This document shows positions 15,527 through 24,451 of a stretch of 64,000 nucleotides of DNA, piece by piece; positions within the stretch are counted from its first letter, which is position 1, and the number at the start of each line of letters is the position of its first letter. Source of the stretch: Paenibacillus sp. OK003 (lineage in GTDB: Bacteria; Bacillota; Bacilli; Paenibacillales; Paenibacillaceae); assembly GCF_900109515.1 (NCBI RefSeq), contig NZ_FOBD01000012.1, forward strand, positions 1-64,000, given 5' to 3'. Made by a program: the position numbers and the translations under genes. Below the pieces are notes generated by a model, which was not told the DNA's origin, did not search any database, and saw only the letters and a list, made by a program, of their open reading frames with translations.

Positions 15527-16930
15527 TTATTTGTTTTTCAAGCCTAACGATTGCAGTCCCGTTCTTATTTGGTCTGTTACTGGTGCAATTCGAGTACTGG
15601 CAATCAAGCTCAAGACGATTAACACCAGATGAAAGCCCATCGTTACGATTAATCCTGATTGCAATGACATCCCGCCAGCTTGACACACCACCAGGATGGA
15701 ACCACCGATCCCGATGACTACACCCGGTGTAAATGAATCTGCAAATTGCAGATTTGCCGAGGTTTTGCCAACGCCTGCCTCTCCTGTTTGGGCAAACGCA
15801 ACAACACCGCTAATCGGATGCGCTAATCCAATGCCTATTCCAGCTATGATCTGGCCAATAACCGCTACGGTAACGGTCACCGCAGGAACCCAAAATACGA
15901 TGGTAATTCCGATGGCAAGCAGGAGTACACCAATAATAATTCGTGTATGACGTCCACGACCCTGATCTGCCGAGTCCCAACGCCCTTGCAAATAAGCAAT
16001 GACACACCAGCTCAGTGCAGCGCTTGCTACAATTAAACCAGCCTGAGAAGGTGTAATGCCTTTCACCTCAATTAAAGCCAATACCAAGAAATTTTGTGTA
16101 CTGGTATAAGCAGCGAAGAACAGTCCACGCGTAGCGAGTATAGCGGGCATACCTCTTCGCAAAGCAAGGGTTCCCTCCGGCAGCAATTTGCGCAGTGGGT
16201 ATACCATCAGTACTCCCCCGATAAGGACGATAACCAATCCAATAAGCGACGGAAGCTTGCCAAGTCCCACTAATAAAGTCCCCGTACCTATCGTTAATAG
16301 CAGCGCCATCCAAGTAGCGGCAGATCCTTGCTCCCCTTGTGAAGGCTGTGATTTTAATTTCGTAAAGGCAGGTAAGCTAAGGAGTGCTGAAATCAACAGA
16401 ATCGGTAGAATCCCCCAGAATACAAAGCGCCATGACCACTGATCTGCAATAAGCCCTGCAACATATGGACCAAGCATGGACGGAAGAACGTAGGCTGTAC
16501 CGAATGCGCCCAGTATTTTGGCACGCAATTCATCAGGATAACTTAAGGAAATGGCCGTGTACACGCAAGTCATCATAGCTCCGGCTCCCAAACCCTGCAT
16601 GGCGCGTGACGCGATCATGGTATACATATCTCCTGCGGTTGCGGCTGCGACCAGCCCGACAATAAACAAAAGAAGTGCGAGCGTAAAGGGTACTGCGGGT
16701 CCCCTTCTATCAATAATCCGACCAACAACCAATGTTCCGATAATCTGTGCAAGCAGATATGTACTGAATATCCAGCCAAACAGGTTAAGACCGTTCAGGT
16801 CTCCAGCAATAGAAGGAGCAATTGTCGTTACCGACAAACCTTCAAATCCAACGGCCATGACTGACAATATAATTCCTATGGATAATGCAAAATAACGCGG
16901 ACTGAAAATACTTTGAGAACGGGACGACAT
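15527..16930 (-). CDS. MFS drug-efflux-type transporter
   Basis: Integral membrane transporter of 467 residues, about 13-14 predicted helices, of the DHA2/EmrB-like drug:proton antiporter group. Motif A lies between helices 2 and 3 (VVGRIIDRRGPAVPF), and motif C-like glycine and proline text is present (GAFGTAYVLPSMLGPYVAG). ATG with TTGGAGG. It is divergent from a Cys-rich regulator at 17096 and followed by an HxlR regulator, so it is flanked by two candidate controllers. The substrate is unknown. Confidence 0.87.
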   Translation of the reverse strand: MSSRSQSIFSPRYFALSIGIILSVMAVGFEGLSVTTIAPSIAGDLNGLNLFGWIFSTYLLAQIIGTLVVGRIIDRRGPAVPFTLALLLFIVGLVAAATAGDMYTMIASRAMQGLGAGAMMTCVYTAISLSYPDELRAKILGAFGTAYVLPSMLGPYVAGLIADQWSWRFVFWGILPILLISALLSLPAFTKLKSQPSQGEQGSAATWMALLLTIGTGTLLVGLGKLPSLIGLVIVLIGGVLMVYPLRKLLPEGTLALRRGMPAILATRGLFFAAYTSTQNFLVLALIEVKGITPSQAGLIVASAALSWCVIAYLQGRWDSADQGRGRHTRIIIGVLLLAIGITIVFWVPAVTVTVAVIGQIIAGIGIGLAHPISGVVAFAQTGEAGVGKTSANLQFADSFTPGVVIGIGGSILVVCQAGGMSLQSGLIVTMGFHLVLIVLSLIASTRIAPVTDQIRTGLQSLGLKNK

Positions 16931-17022
16931 GATATGTGACCTCCAAGAGATTTTTATGTATACATCGTATCCGGATACTTAGTAAACATTTTGCTTTACA
17001 AAGTTTAAACTACAGTTCGCTT

Positions 17023-17051
17023 TTGACTTTGTCAATGTTTTTGTTTAAAAT
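17023..17051 (+). promoter_or_regulatory. Sigma-A-type promoter of the Cys-rich regulator
   Basis: TTGACT (17023-17028), a 17-bp spacer and TAAAAT (17046-17051), 45 bases upstream of the ATG. The divergent region also holds repeated AAACATT/GTTTAAA words that could be operator half-sites. Confidence 0.65.
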
Positions 17052-17095
17052 GTATGAAATAATGAAGATTCAGTTGCTTAAAAAGGAGGTTCACC

Positions 17096-17758
17096 ATGAG
17101 CCGGGATCAAACGAAAAAGGATGCCTCAACCAGTACCCGAAAAGCAATCATTAACCTGCTTAAGCATCAAGGTGGAATGGACGTGGTGGCACTCTCCTCC
17201 CAATTTGCGTTATCTGGAATGGCTATCAGGCAGCACTTAAATGCACTGAAAGAAGAAGGATTGGTTACTTTCGAAGAAGAGGCTCGCCCCATGGGTCGAC
17301 CAACCAAGCTATGGAGATTAACCCCCGCTGCTGATCGTTTTTTCCCTAGTGGATATTCGGAGTTATCCGTCAGTCTGATCAATTCCATGAAAGAAGCTTT
17401 CGGAAATGAAGGGTTGGACAAGCTGCTGAGTGTGCGGAATAAGAACATGCAGGAGCAATATCTACAGTACATTGGCGATACATCCGGCGTGAAGGAAAGG
17501 CTGGAGAAACTGGCTGAAATCCGAACAAATGAAGGTTATATGGCCGAGGTCAAGGATCAAGGCGATGGAAGCCTCTTATTTATAGAAAAGCATTGTCCAA
17601 TCTGTGAAGCTGCGGCGGTATGTACCGGGTTATGTAAGAATGAATTACATTTATTCAAAACGGTTCTTGGAGATCAAGTTCATATCGAACGGGGAGAGTA
17701 TATTATGGCAGGAGGAAGAAACTGTATATATACGGTTAGAGAACATCATTCATTGTAA
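17096..17758 (+). CDS. SufR-like Cys-rich winged-helix regulator
   Basis: A 220-residue regulator. The N-terminal winged helix reads RKAIINLLKHQGGMDVVALSSQFALSGMAIRQHLNALKEEGLVTFEE. The C-terminal sensor has HCPICEAAAVCTGLC and later RNCIYTV, a cysteine cluster like that of SufR-type regulators that bind an Fe-S cluster. It is strong in GxPTKLW wing text common to this family. It starts at an ATG behind AAAGGAGG and is divergent from the MFS pump at 16930, the most likely target. Whether it binds a cluster or another metal is inferred. Confidence 0.75.
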   Translation: MSRDQTKKDASTSTRKAIINLLKHQGGMDVVALSSQFALSGMAIRQHLNALKEEGLVTFEEEARPMGRPTKLWRLTPAADRFFPSGYSELSVSLINSMKEAFGNEGLDKLLSVRNKNMQEQYLQYIGDTSGVKERLEKLAEIRTNEGYMAEVKDQGDGSLLFIEKHCPICEAAAVCTGLCKNELHLFKTVLGDQVHIERGEYIMAGGRNCIYTVREHHSL

Positions 17759-17821
17759 GTCATTCCGAACAGTTTGAGCCCATTTACTCCCAAATGCTGA
17801 TTATTATCGATATATAAAAAC

Positions 17822-17860
17822 GAAAAAAAGAACCTTGAATTTAGCTCAAGGTTCTTTACG
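17822..17860. terminator. Bidirectional terminator between convergent genes
   Basis: Stem AAAGAACCTTGA/TCAAGGTTCTTT with A run on one side and T-rich text on the other, placed between the plus-strand regulator and the minus-strand SDR. Confidence 0.85.
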
Positions 17861-17885
17861 TTCAGTTGTGTAGTGAAAGCAAGTT

Positions 17886-18680
17886 TTAAAAGATGGTTGG
17901 CACCATTCCCCCATCCATACGGATTGGAGAACCTTTGAATGCCGATGCATACGGACTGCATACAAATGTGGCCAATCTGCCTATCTCAAGAGGCTTGATA
18001 AATCGTTGGATTTCGGATTGAGGCAGGTTTTTGCGCATAAAATCCTTCTCTTTTTCTAAAAAAGTCATCGATTCATCAGGGTAGATGCTCTCTATGATTT
18101 CTTGCACATTTTCAGAAAGGGTTGGTCCTGGCATGATTGTATTGACGGTAACTTCTGTTCCTACCGTTAATTTCGATAAACTTTTGGACAACGATAATAA
18201 CATGGATTTGGTCATACAATACTGAGGCATTTGTCCTGAAGGCATAATGGCTTCTTCACTCGCAATAAAGATCATGCGGCCATAATCATTTTGCAACATT
18301 TTTGGCATATAAAATTTGGACAATGCATTTGCAGCGAGCACATTCGTACGGAAGTATTTCTCCCAAACCTCATCGCTGATATCCTCATATTGCATCATTT
18401 CATAAATCCCCATATTGTTCACTAGGATATCAATTTGGGGGTATTTTTCAAATAAGGCTTCTCTTTGACCAATGTCCACCAGATCAGCTGTAGCTTTTTG
18501 AGGTGAGGTAGCGGGAAACTCGGACTTTATTTCATGAACCGCGCGCTCAACCTCTGCATCATTTCGTCCATTGATGAGCACATTAACCCCTTCTTTGGCA
18601 AGTTCAATGGCAATGGCTTTCCCGATCCCCTTCGTCGATCCTGTAACCAAAGCTGTTTTACCGTATAAACCCATATCCAT
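17886..18680 (-). CDS. SDR family oxidoreductase (classical)
   Basis: Classical short-chain dehydrogenase/reductase of 264 residues. Rossmann motif VTGSTKGIGKAIA at residues 12-24, NGRND favouring NADP, NNMGIYE in place of the usual NNAG, catalytic region IASEEAIMPSGQMPQYCMTKS with Tyr and Lys, and closing GSPIRMDGGMVP. The first residue of the catalytic triad is seen as Ser in FIASEEA. ATG at 18680 with AAGGAG. Single-gene unit; the substrate is unknown. Confidence 0.88.
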   Translation of the reverse strand: MDMGLYGKTALVTGSTKGIGKAIAIELAKEGVNVLINGRNDAEVERAVHEIKSEFPATSPQKATADLVDIGQREALFEKYPQIDILVNNMGIYEMMQYEDISDEVWEKYFRTNVLAANALSKFYMPKMLQNDYGRMIFIASEEAIMPSGQMPQYCMTKSMLLSLSKSLSKLTVGTEVTVNTIMPGPTLSENVQEIIESIYPDESMTFLEKEKDFMRKNLPQSEIQRFIKPLEIGRLATFVCSPYASAFKGSPIRMDGGMVPTIF

Positions 18681-18848
18681 ATTACACTACTCCTTTTATT
18701 CTCTTGTAGCGGCAAGCTGAATTGTTATCATGTTAAAAACAGTCTTGTGCTCCGGATAGGATTTATATTACCTTGTCTACATTGTCCAGTAACTAGCGTG
18801 TTGCGCCAAAGTTCTTGCATAACACGCCAAATGGTATAAAGCATTCAG

Positions 18849-19898
18849 TTAATGAAGCCTTGATGAATCTGACGGTCCTTCGGATAGCGAATTCGTTCCT
18901 AAATATTCCGTACGCCAATTCGTTGGCGTATCCCCTTCCCATGAGCGGAAGGCACGGTAGAACGAGTTCTGGTCTTCATATCCAATCAAGAAAGCTACTT
19001 CTTTAATGTCCAGTGTAGGGTCGGCCAAGTAAGCTCTTGCCTGCTCATGTCTGGCTTGCGTCAATAGATGCTTGAAGCTTGTATTCTCTTCTGTAAGGCG
19101 GCGCTGCAAGGTGCGATCGCTCATACCTAATTCCTTGGCAACGACCTGAATGTCGGGGCGACCTCCTGTAAGACTGCGTTTCATAATCCATTTGACCATG
19201 TCTGTAATAGAACGACTGCCTTGCTGTTCGTCCAGCGATCGATCCAGGGCGGGAGTAAGGATTTCCAGCAGCTCTTCGTTGTATGAAAGAAACGGACGGT
19301 CCAAATCTTTACGATGTAAGATAAGCCGGTTACAGGTTGCACCCATCCGAATGGGACAGCCGAAATACATCTCAAGGATGCGAACATCGCCCATGTTATG
19401 CGAAAATTCGACTAGCCGCGCAGTCAAAGGTTGACCTGTTCCCCGGCGCCCAAGTTCGAGAAGAAACGCAAGTGTGACTCCAACCAGCAATGACGGACCA
19501 GAGTGTTCGTTAGTTAACCATTCCAGTTCAATTGAACAATCATCGCCCTCCTCAGTAATACGCAAGCTTTCAGGGGGACAAAGTTTTTTGTAGCGAGCCA
19601 TTCGGTGTAATGCATCACGGTAGTCACGCGCATGGTAGGTTGCTAAGACACTCGGCGGGTATTTCCCCGTTTCAAAGACGGTCGCAAGCTTGATGATTCC
19701 TTCGGCAGTGTCACCGACGAGATCAGAATATGCCTGCCAGATCGCGAAATATTGAGCAATCGTGACGGCTGGTTCAGTTATAATCGTGAGCGGCAGTTGT
19801 GCTTTGCGAGCTACATCGTGGGCGGCAATCCCTAATTGATGCAAGCCTGTCCAAAATCCCGCCGGGAATTTAATCCGCTCAGAGGTGTGAGACTTCAT
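18849..19898 (-). CDS. AraC family regulator with Arabinose_bd-type sensor
   Basis: A 349-residue regulator. Residues about 20-200 form the sensor domain of the OruR/ArgR-like AraC subfamily, with the text YHARDYRDALHRMARYKKL typical for it. The C-terminal double HTH reads VAKELGMSDRTLQRRLTEENTSFKHLLTQARHEQARAYL and EVAFLIGYEDQNSFYRAFRSWEGDTPTNWR. ATG with AAGGGGAG. No obvious target is adjacent; the nearest genes are an SDR downstream and the S-layer phosphoesterase upstream. The ligand is unknown. Confidence 0.87.
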   Translation of the reverse strand: MKSHTSERIKFPAGFWTGLHQLGIAAHDVARKAQLPLTIITEPAVTIAQYFAIWQAYSDLVGDTAEGIIKLATVFETGKYPPSVLATYHARDYRDALHRMARYKKLCPPESLRITEEGDDCSIELEWLTNEHSGPSLLVGVTLAFLLELGRRGTGQPLTARLVEFSHNMGDVRILEMYFGCPIRMGATCNRLILHRKDLDRPFLSYNEELLEILTPALDRSLDEQQGSRSITDMVKWIMKRSLTGGRPDIQVVAKELGMSDRTLQRRLTEENTSFKHLLTQARHEQARAYLADPTLDIKEVAFLIGYEDQNSFYRAFRSWEGDTPTNWRTEYLGTNSLSEGPSDSSRLH

Positions 19899-20002
19899 AG
19901 ATACTCCCCTTCTTGAAATCTTTGTTGCTTAATGATTCATCCACTGTACAGGGACTCTGATTCTTTTGCAATGTCACTAATATTTCCTGATTTCCAGAAT
20001 AA

Positions 20003-20042
20003 AACAAGAAACCAATGCAGGAACGCTCCGCATTGGTTTCCA
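20003..20042 (-). terminator. Terminator of the S-layer phosphoesterase gene
   Basis: Stem GAAACCAATGC/GCATTGGTTTC followed by TTGTTTTATT on the minus strand, about 20 bases after the stop at 20060. Confidence 0.85.
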
Positions 20043-20059
20043 GGAAATCAGATTTAGCG

Positions 20060-23000
20060 TTATTTCGATTGTTCAAGAAGTCCAACAATAAGTGTAACTG
20101 CCTCAGCACGGGTAGCTGTCTGCATCGGAGCAAATCGATTGCCACCTACACCGCCCACCAGACCTGCTTCCACAGCAGAAGCTACATAGGATACTGCCCA
20201 TGCCGGGACATCCTTGGCATCTTTGAAATCCAGTTTCGCATTGGAATTCGTTTGAATTCCGCCAGCACGTGCAATCATAGTTACCATCTCCGCACGGCTC
20301 AGCGTCTTGCTAGGGCCGAACGAGCCATTTTCATAACCATTGACAATGCCAGCGGATGCAGCTGCTGTAATATACGGCTTCGCCCATGAAGGAATCTTGT
20401 TATCATCCGTATAGCGAATACTCTCGCTTACGGTATTCAAATTCAAGGCACGGCCCAGCATCGTAATGAACTCGGCACGTGTGACTTTCTGATTCGGACG
20501 GAAGGTCTGATCGCCATAACCATTCACGAATCCAGTCGCCAGAGCTTTATCAATTGCAGATTTTGCCCAGTGTCCGTCTGTATCTTTCAACGCTGGCGCA
20601 GTGCCTGTGCTTCCGTTATTACCTGATCCAGTACCCGGCTGGTTGCCGGAATCAGTTCCGCTGCCGTTACCGCCGTTCGAACCGTTACCGGTTGTTGTAT
20701 CGCTACCGGTTCCTGAGGAGGAGCCATTACCACTGCCAGACCCATTGCCTGAACCTGAACCCGATCCGGGATTCGATGTTCCTGGATTGGAAGTTCCTGG
20801 TCCCGGATTCGAAGGTTCTGTCTTCTTCACGATACCGAACTGATCAACAATGAACGGGGCTGCTCCATTTTGATTTTGGTCAATTTCATACGTTATAGCT
20901 GTCAATTTGCTGCCGTCAATCGTAATGCCCACAAAATTCTGGACCTGACTGCGCATTGGACGACGGTTGTCATTCGGATCAGGGCCATATTTGGCTGCAT
21001 GATTCTCCTCTGCCAGTTCAAAAAGATTGTAATAAGCATCACCGAGACTTGTGCTCGGATTTTTGTAATACACTTTTGGACCAGCTGTTGCCGGAATCAG
21101 ATAGATCGTGCCATCCGGATTCACAGAGTACTCGATTTTCTGTCCATTTTGCATCTCCGTGATCATTTCTGGCTGACGCGCTTTCCCCTTCTGATCAATC
21201 GGTTTTGTGCGGGCATAGATGTGATCATGTCCCTGGAGTACAAAATCAATGCCAAGCTCCGCCATAATCGGTGCAATCTTGGTACGTACACCGTTTGCTC
21301 CCATGATGTCGGAATCCGTTGCGTGATTTGACGTCGTGTACGGTCCCTTGTGAATGTTGACGATTATCCACTGGGATCCACTCTTCTTGGCAGCCTGAAC
21401 ATCTTTCTTCAGCCACTCGACTTGCTCTAATGAGAAGTTGTCATACTCATCCGAATCCTCATTGGAGTTCAACACAACAAAATGCGCATTGCTGTAATCA
21501 TAAGAATAGTAAGCTCCCGTCTCCGTAGCGGAATTTACCGGTGACTGGATGTTGAAATGATCGATAAACGCATAATTTTCGTCCTCGTGGTTCCCTGCGG
21601 ATGGAACGATGGTTGTATTTAAGAGGCTTTCCTGCGAATGCCCAAGCAGCCAGTTCCACTGCTCCTCTTTCACACCATTATCCACGATATCCCCGTTATG
21701 AACGACAAATTGTGCATCCGGTACTGTAGCCAATGCTTTGGCCAATGTCTCAGAGGACAGAATTGCCTCATCCTCTTCCTTCGCTTGTGTATCCGCCAGA
21801 TCAATGAAAGTGAATTTACCTTTCTCCGGTGCTGTACGGAAGGTACCTGTCTCGCTCCATACTTGTTGGGAAGCATCCCCTACACGGAAATAATAGGTTG
21901 TATTAGCTTTCAGATCTGTCACTTCTGCTTTGTGCATCAGTTCTTTAGGAGCATTCGCAGGTTTTGCAGAGCGCCCTTGAACCGATTTGGCTTGCGTGAA
22001 ATCAGGTGTTGTAGCTGTTTTCTCCACAACTTGAAGGTCGCTATTCGTTACTTGATCGGAAGTGTACCACGTGAACCCCTTGCTCTTGGTAGGATCTCCA
22101 TGGAACGTTACCGTTACCTTGTTTACCTGTTCTGGAACAGGAACGGTATCCGATTCCTTGATAATCCCGAAAGTATCCACGACAAATGGTTCTGCATTCT
22201 TATTTTGGTCAATCTCATACGTTATGGCGGACAGCTTGTCTCCGTCAATAGTCAATGAAACGAAGTTCTGAACCTGCCCTCTGGCTGCGCTCGTGGTGTC
22301 GCCATATTGCCGAGCGTGGTTTTCCTCCGCACGCTCGAACAAATTAAAATATGCATCTCCTAATTCAGTTTTCTGGTTTTTGAAGTATACTTTGGCTCCT
22401 GCTGTAGCCGGAATCATATAAATGGTTCCATCTGGTTTAACTGCGTAATCGATACTCTGTCCATTAAAGGTCTCTGTTATTTTGGCCACATCTTCAGCAG
22501 TACCATCGCTCTTGATTGGCTTCGTCCGTGCATAGATATGGTCATGTCCCTGAAGGACTAGATCAATCCCCAGTTCGTTCATGAGTGGGGCGATTTTTTT
22601 TCGTTCACCGTTCGCACCAATAATGTCGCTATCCGTGGCGTGATTCGATGTCGTGTACGGACCTTTATGGATGTTCACGATAATCCACTTGGCTCCTGCG
22701 GCTTTTGCTTCAGCTACATCCTGCTTCATCCATGCGACTTGCTCATTCGAGAAGTTGGCGTAATCCGATGAATCCTCGTTGGAGTTCAATACGATAAAAT
22801 GAGCTTTGCTATAATTATACGAATAATATGCGCCTGTTACCGTTGCAGCACCGTCTGGCTGCTTCACATTAAAATGCTCGTAGAACGCATAATTTTTATT
22901 CTCATGATTGCCAGCAGACGGTGCAATGGTCGTGTTCATAAGACTGGCTTGCGAATGACCAAGCAGCCAATTCCATTCTTGCTCTGAAGTGCCATTCTCC

Positions 23001-24124
23001 ACAACGTCTCCGTTATGGACGACAAATTCAGCATTCGGAACCGTTGCGAGTGCTTTGGACAGAGTAGATCCGGACAGAATCGCCTCATCCTCTTCCTTCG
23101 CTTGTGTATCCGTCAGGTCAATAAAGGTAAATGCTCTGTCAATCGGAGCCGTTCTGAACGTTCCAACCTCACTCCATATGCCCAGATCCTGATCGCCAAC
23201 ACGGAAAGAATAGGATGTATCTGGCAAAAGCCCCGTCGCTTCCGCCTTATGCACCATTTCTCCAGGGGAGTTGGAAGCTACGGTTGCACGTCCACTGAAG
23301 CTTTGTGCCTGACTGAAGTCGGCAACGCCTACTTGGTTCGGCACCACTTGAACAGTGCTCTGTGCAGATGCAAGAGGCGTATACCAAGTGAAGCCTTTGC
23401 TACTTGTTGCATCCCCATAGAAAGTAACCGTTACTTTGCTGATATCCAGCGATGGTGCATTAGCCAAGGCTTTAAGCTCCATGTCAAAATACAGGTCCGA
23501 GCTGCTGTCGCTCTGTTGATGTACTTCGACCGCAATTTCGTTTGAGCCATCACGCAAATTGGCTTTCATCGGCTCAGTGAGGTCAATATCCTCATACATT
23601 ACCGGCAAATCCTTACCAGAAGTTGCTTTGGTAGAGTACTCAATCTCGCCGTCAGGCATGCCAAAGCGACGAACTTCCACCCCATTCACATAAATCACTG
23701 CACCATCGTCAATACCAAATGTGCCGAGAATTTGTCCGTAACCGTCAATTTGTTCCTTGTTAACGTTTAGGTTGGTCCGGAAATAGGTTGTGCGGGGTTT
23801 ATTTTTTTTGTCCAGACCGTAGCTGACTTCCGTTTTGAGTGATCCAAAATAGGACGTGCTTATGCCACTCCCGTTGTCTTTGTAACCAAATGGAGCCGGT
23901 CCCGAATTCCAAGATGAATCATCGTATGAAGCACGCCATTCCGCTTGTAGATCCTGACCCTGATCGAAATAATGCCAATTGGCATTACGCTCTAACAGTA
24001 TCTCAGGCTCAGACAATGATGCGGCTTGGGCTGAATTAACTCCCCCAAATCCCGCAAGCCATCCGAATACCAAAGCAATCGATAACAGGATGGATAACAC
24101 TTTTTTGTAAAGGTGACTGATCAT
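20060..24124 (-). CDS. S-layer-anchored protein with two phosphoesterase units and three SLH repeats
   Basis: A 1354-residue exported protein. A 35-residue signal peptide ends in SAQAA. Residues about 36-225 form a beta-sandwich binding domain. Two copies of a fibronectin-III/purple-acid-phosphatase-like N-domain plus calcineurin-like metallophosphoesterase follow (about 226-664 and 665-1101). Each copy keeps FIDL(T/A)DTQAKEEDEA, VVHNGD, SAGNHE, IVNIHKGPY and LQGHDHIYARTKP, which supply the two-metal ligands; Gln stands where many relatives have His in the first motif. A Gly/Ser/Asn-rich linker (about 1102-1178) leads to three SLH domains that bind cell-wall polymer. The likely role is surface phosphate release. 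Start is the ATG at 24124 behind AAAGGAGAG; a frame from 24202 lacks a ribosome binding site. Confidence 0.92.
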   Translation of the reverse strand: MISHLYKKVLSILLSIALVFGWLAGFGGVNSAQAASLSEPEILLERNANWHYFDQGQDLQAEWRASYDDSSWNSGPAPFGYKDNGSGISTSYFGSLKTEVSYGLDKKNKPRTTYFRTNLNVNKEQIDGYGQILGTFGIDDGAVIYVNGVEVRRFGMPDGEIEYSTKATSGKDLPVMYEDIDLTEPMKANLRDGSNEIAVEVHQQSDSSSDLYFDMELKALANAPSLDISKVTVTFYGDATSSKGFTWYTPLASAQSTVQVVPNQVGVADFSQAQSFSGRATVASNSPGEMVHKAEATGLLPDTSYSFRVGDQDLGIWSEVGTFRTAPIDRAFTFIDLTDTQAKEEDEAILSGSTLSKALATVPNAEFVVHNGDVVENGTSEQEWNWLLGHSQASLMNTTIAPSAGNHENKNYAFYEHFNVKQPDGAATVTGAYYSYNYSKAHFIVLNSNEDSSDYANFSNEQVAWMKQDVAEAKAAGAKWIIVNIHKGPYTTSNHATDSDIIGANGERKKIAPLMNELGIDLVLQGHDHIYARTKPIKSDGTAEDVAKITETFNGQSIDYAVKPDGTIYMIPATAGAKVYFKNQKTELGDAYFNLFERAEENHARQYGDTTSAARGQVQNFVSLTIDGDKLSAITYEIDQNKNAEPFVVDTFGIIKESDTVPVPEQVNKVTVTFHGDPTKSKGFTWYTSDQVTNSDLQVVEKTATTPDFTQAKSVQGRSAKPANAPKELMHKAEVTDLKANTTYYFRVGDASQQVWSETGTFRTAPEKGKFTFIDLADTQAKEEDEAILSSETLAKALATVPDAQFVVHNGDIVDNGVKEEQWNWLLGHSQESLLNTTIVPSAGNHEDENYAFIDHFNIQSPVNSATETGAYYSYDYSNAHFVVLNSNEDSDEYDNFSLEQVEWLKKDVQAAKKSGSQWIIVNIHKGPYTTSNHATDSDIMGANGVRTKIAPIMAELGIDFVLQGHDHIYARTKPIDQKGKARQPEMITEMQNGQKIEYSVNPDGTIYLIPATAGPKVYYKNPSTSLGDAYYNLFELAEENHAAKYGPDPNDNRRPMRSQVQNFVGITIDGSKLTAITYEIDQNQNGAAPFIVDQFGIVKKTEPSNPGPGTSNPGTSNPGSGSGSGNGSGSGNGSSSGTGSDTTTGNGSNGGNGSGTDSGNQPGTGSGNNGSTGTAPALKDTDGHWAKSAIDKALATGFVNGYGDQTFRPNQKVTRAEFITMLGRALNLNTVSESIRYTDDNKIPSWAKPYITAAASAGIVNGYENGSFGPSKTLSRAEMVTMIARAGGIQTNSNAKLDFKDAKDVPAWAVSYVASAVEAGLVGGVGGNRFAPMQTATRAEAVTLIVGLLEQSK
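20820..23446 (-). repeat. Internal tandem duplication of the phosphoesterase unit
   Basis: Two consecutive units, about 22130-23446 and 20820-22129, encode the same N-domain plus catalytic domain. Long identical residue strings are shared (HKGPYTTSNHATDSDI, LQGHDHIYARTKPI), while third codon positions have drifted. This points to an old duplication held by selection. Confidence 0.85.
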
Positions 24125-24138
24125 AATTCTCTCCTTTG

Positions 24139-24410
24139 TATGTATGATTGGTTGGCTTATGTAAATCCAAACAGGCCTAGCATAACAAGGGAAGATCAGC
24201 ATCCGGTTAGCGGGACGTAAAACTTATGTAAACTCTTACATTTATTTGACTTATAATATGGATAAGGTTTTTAGTTAACATAATAATTAATATGGTTCCC
24301 ACTCCTATTTGGACGAAAATATAGAGACTATTTTTTAAGGGTTGATGAATAACCCGGTTTAACTATAATTATTGCCAGCATAGTAAAGCTCAGTCTTTCG
24401 GATTCAATGC
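24139..24410 (-). promoter_or_regulatory. Upstream region of the S-layer phosphoesterase gene
   Basis: A 330-base gap without a gene. It holds a perfect inverted repeat ATGTAA-N4-TTACAT at 24226-24241, about 100 bases before the start codon, which is a plausible operator. The rest is AT-rich text in which I cannot fix a convincing -35/-10 pair. A TTAACA word lies near 24276 but not as the repeated array expected of a PhoP box. Confidence 0.4.
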
Positions 24411-24438
24411 AAAAAAAGCCGCCAATAAGGCGACTATT
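24411..24438 (-). terminator. Terminator of the sugar ABC operon
   Basis: Minus-strand stem GTCGCC/GGCGGC and a run of seven T just after the stop at 24452. Member of the repeated hairpin family. Confidence 0.85.
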
Positions 24439-24451
24439 TTCCGTACACGTG

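Noticed and set aside
20554..20853. Plus-strand frame rich in Leu/Pro/Arg opposite the S-layer protein linker
   Set aside because: It is the antisense of the Gly/Ser/Asn-rich linker, whose skewed composition leaves frames open by chance.
22130..23446. Possible assembly artefact behind the phosphoesterase duplication
   Set aside because: The two copies differ at many third positions and in loops, so they are not one sequence assembled twice.
24226..24290. PhoP (Pho) box before the phosphoesterase gene
   Set aside because: Only one TTAACA word is present, without the repeated 11-bp array needed for a Pho box.
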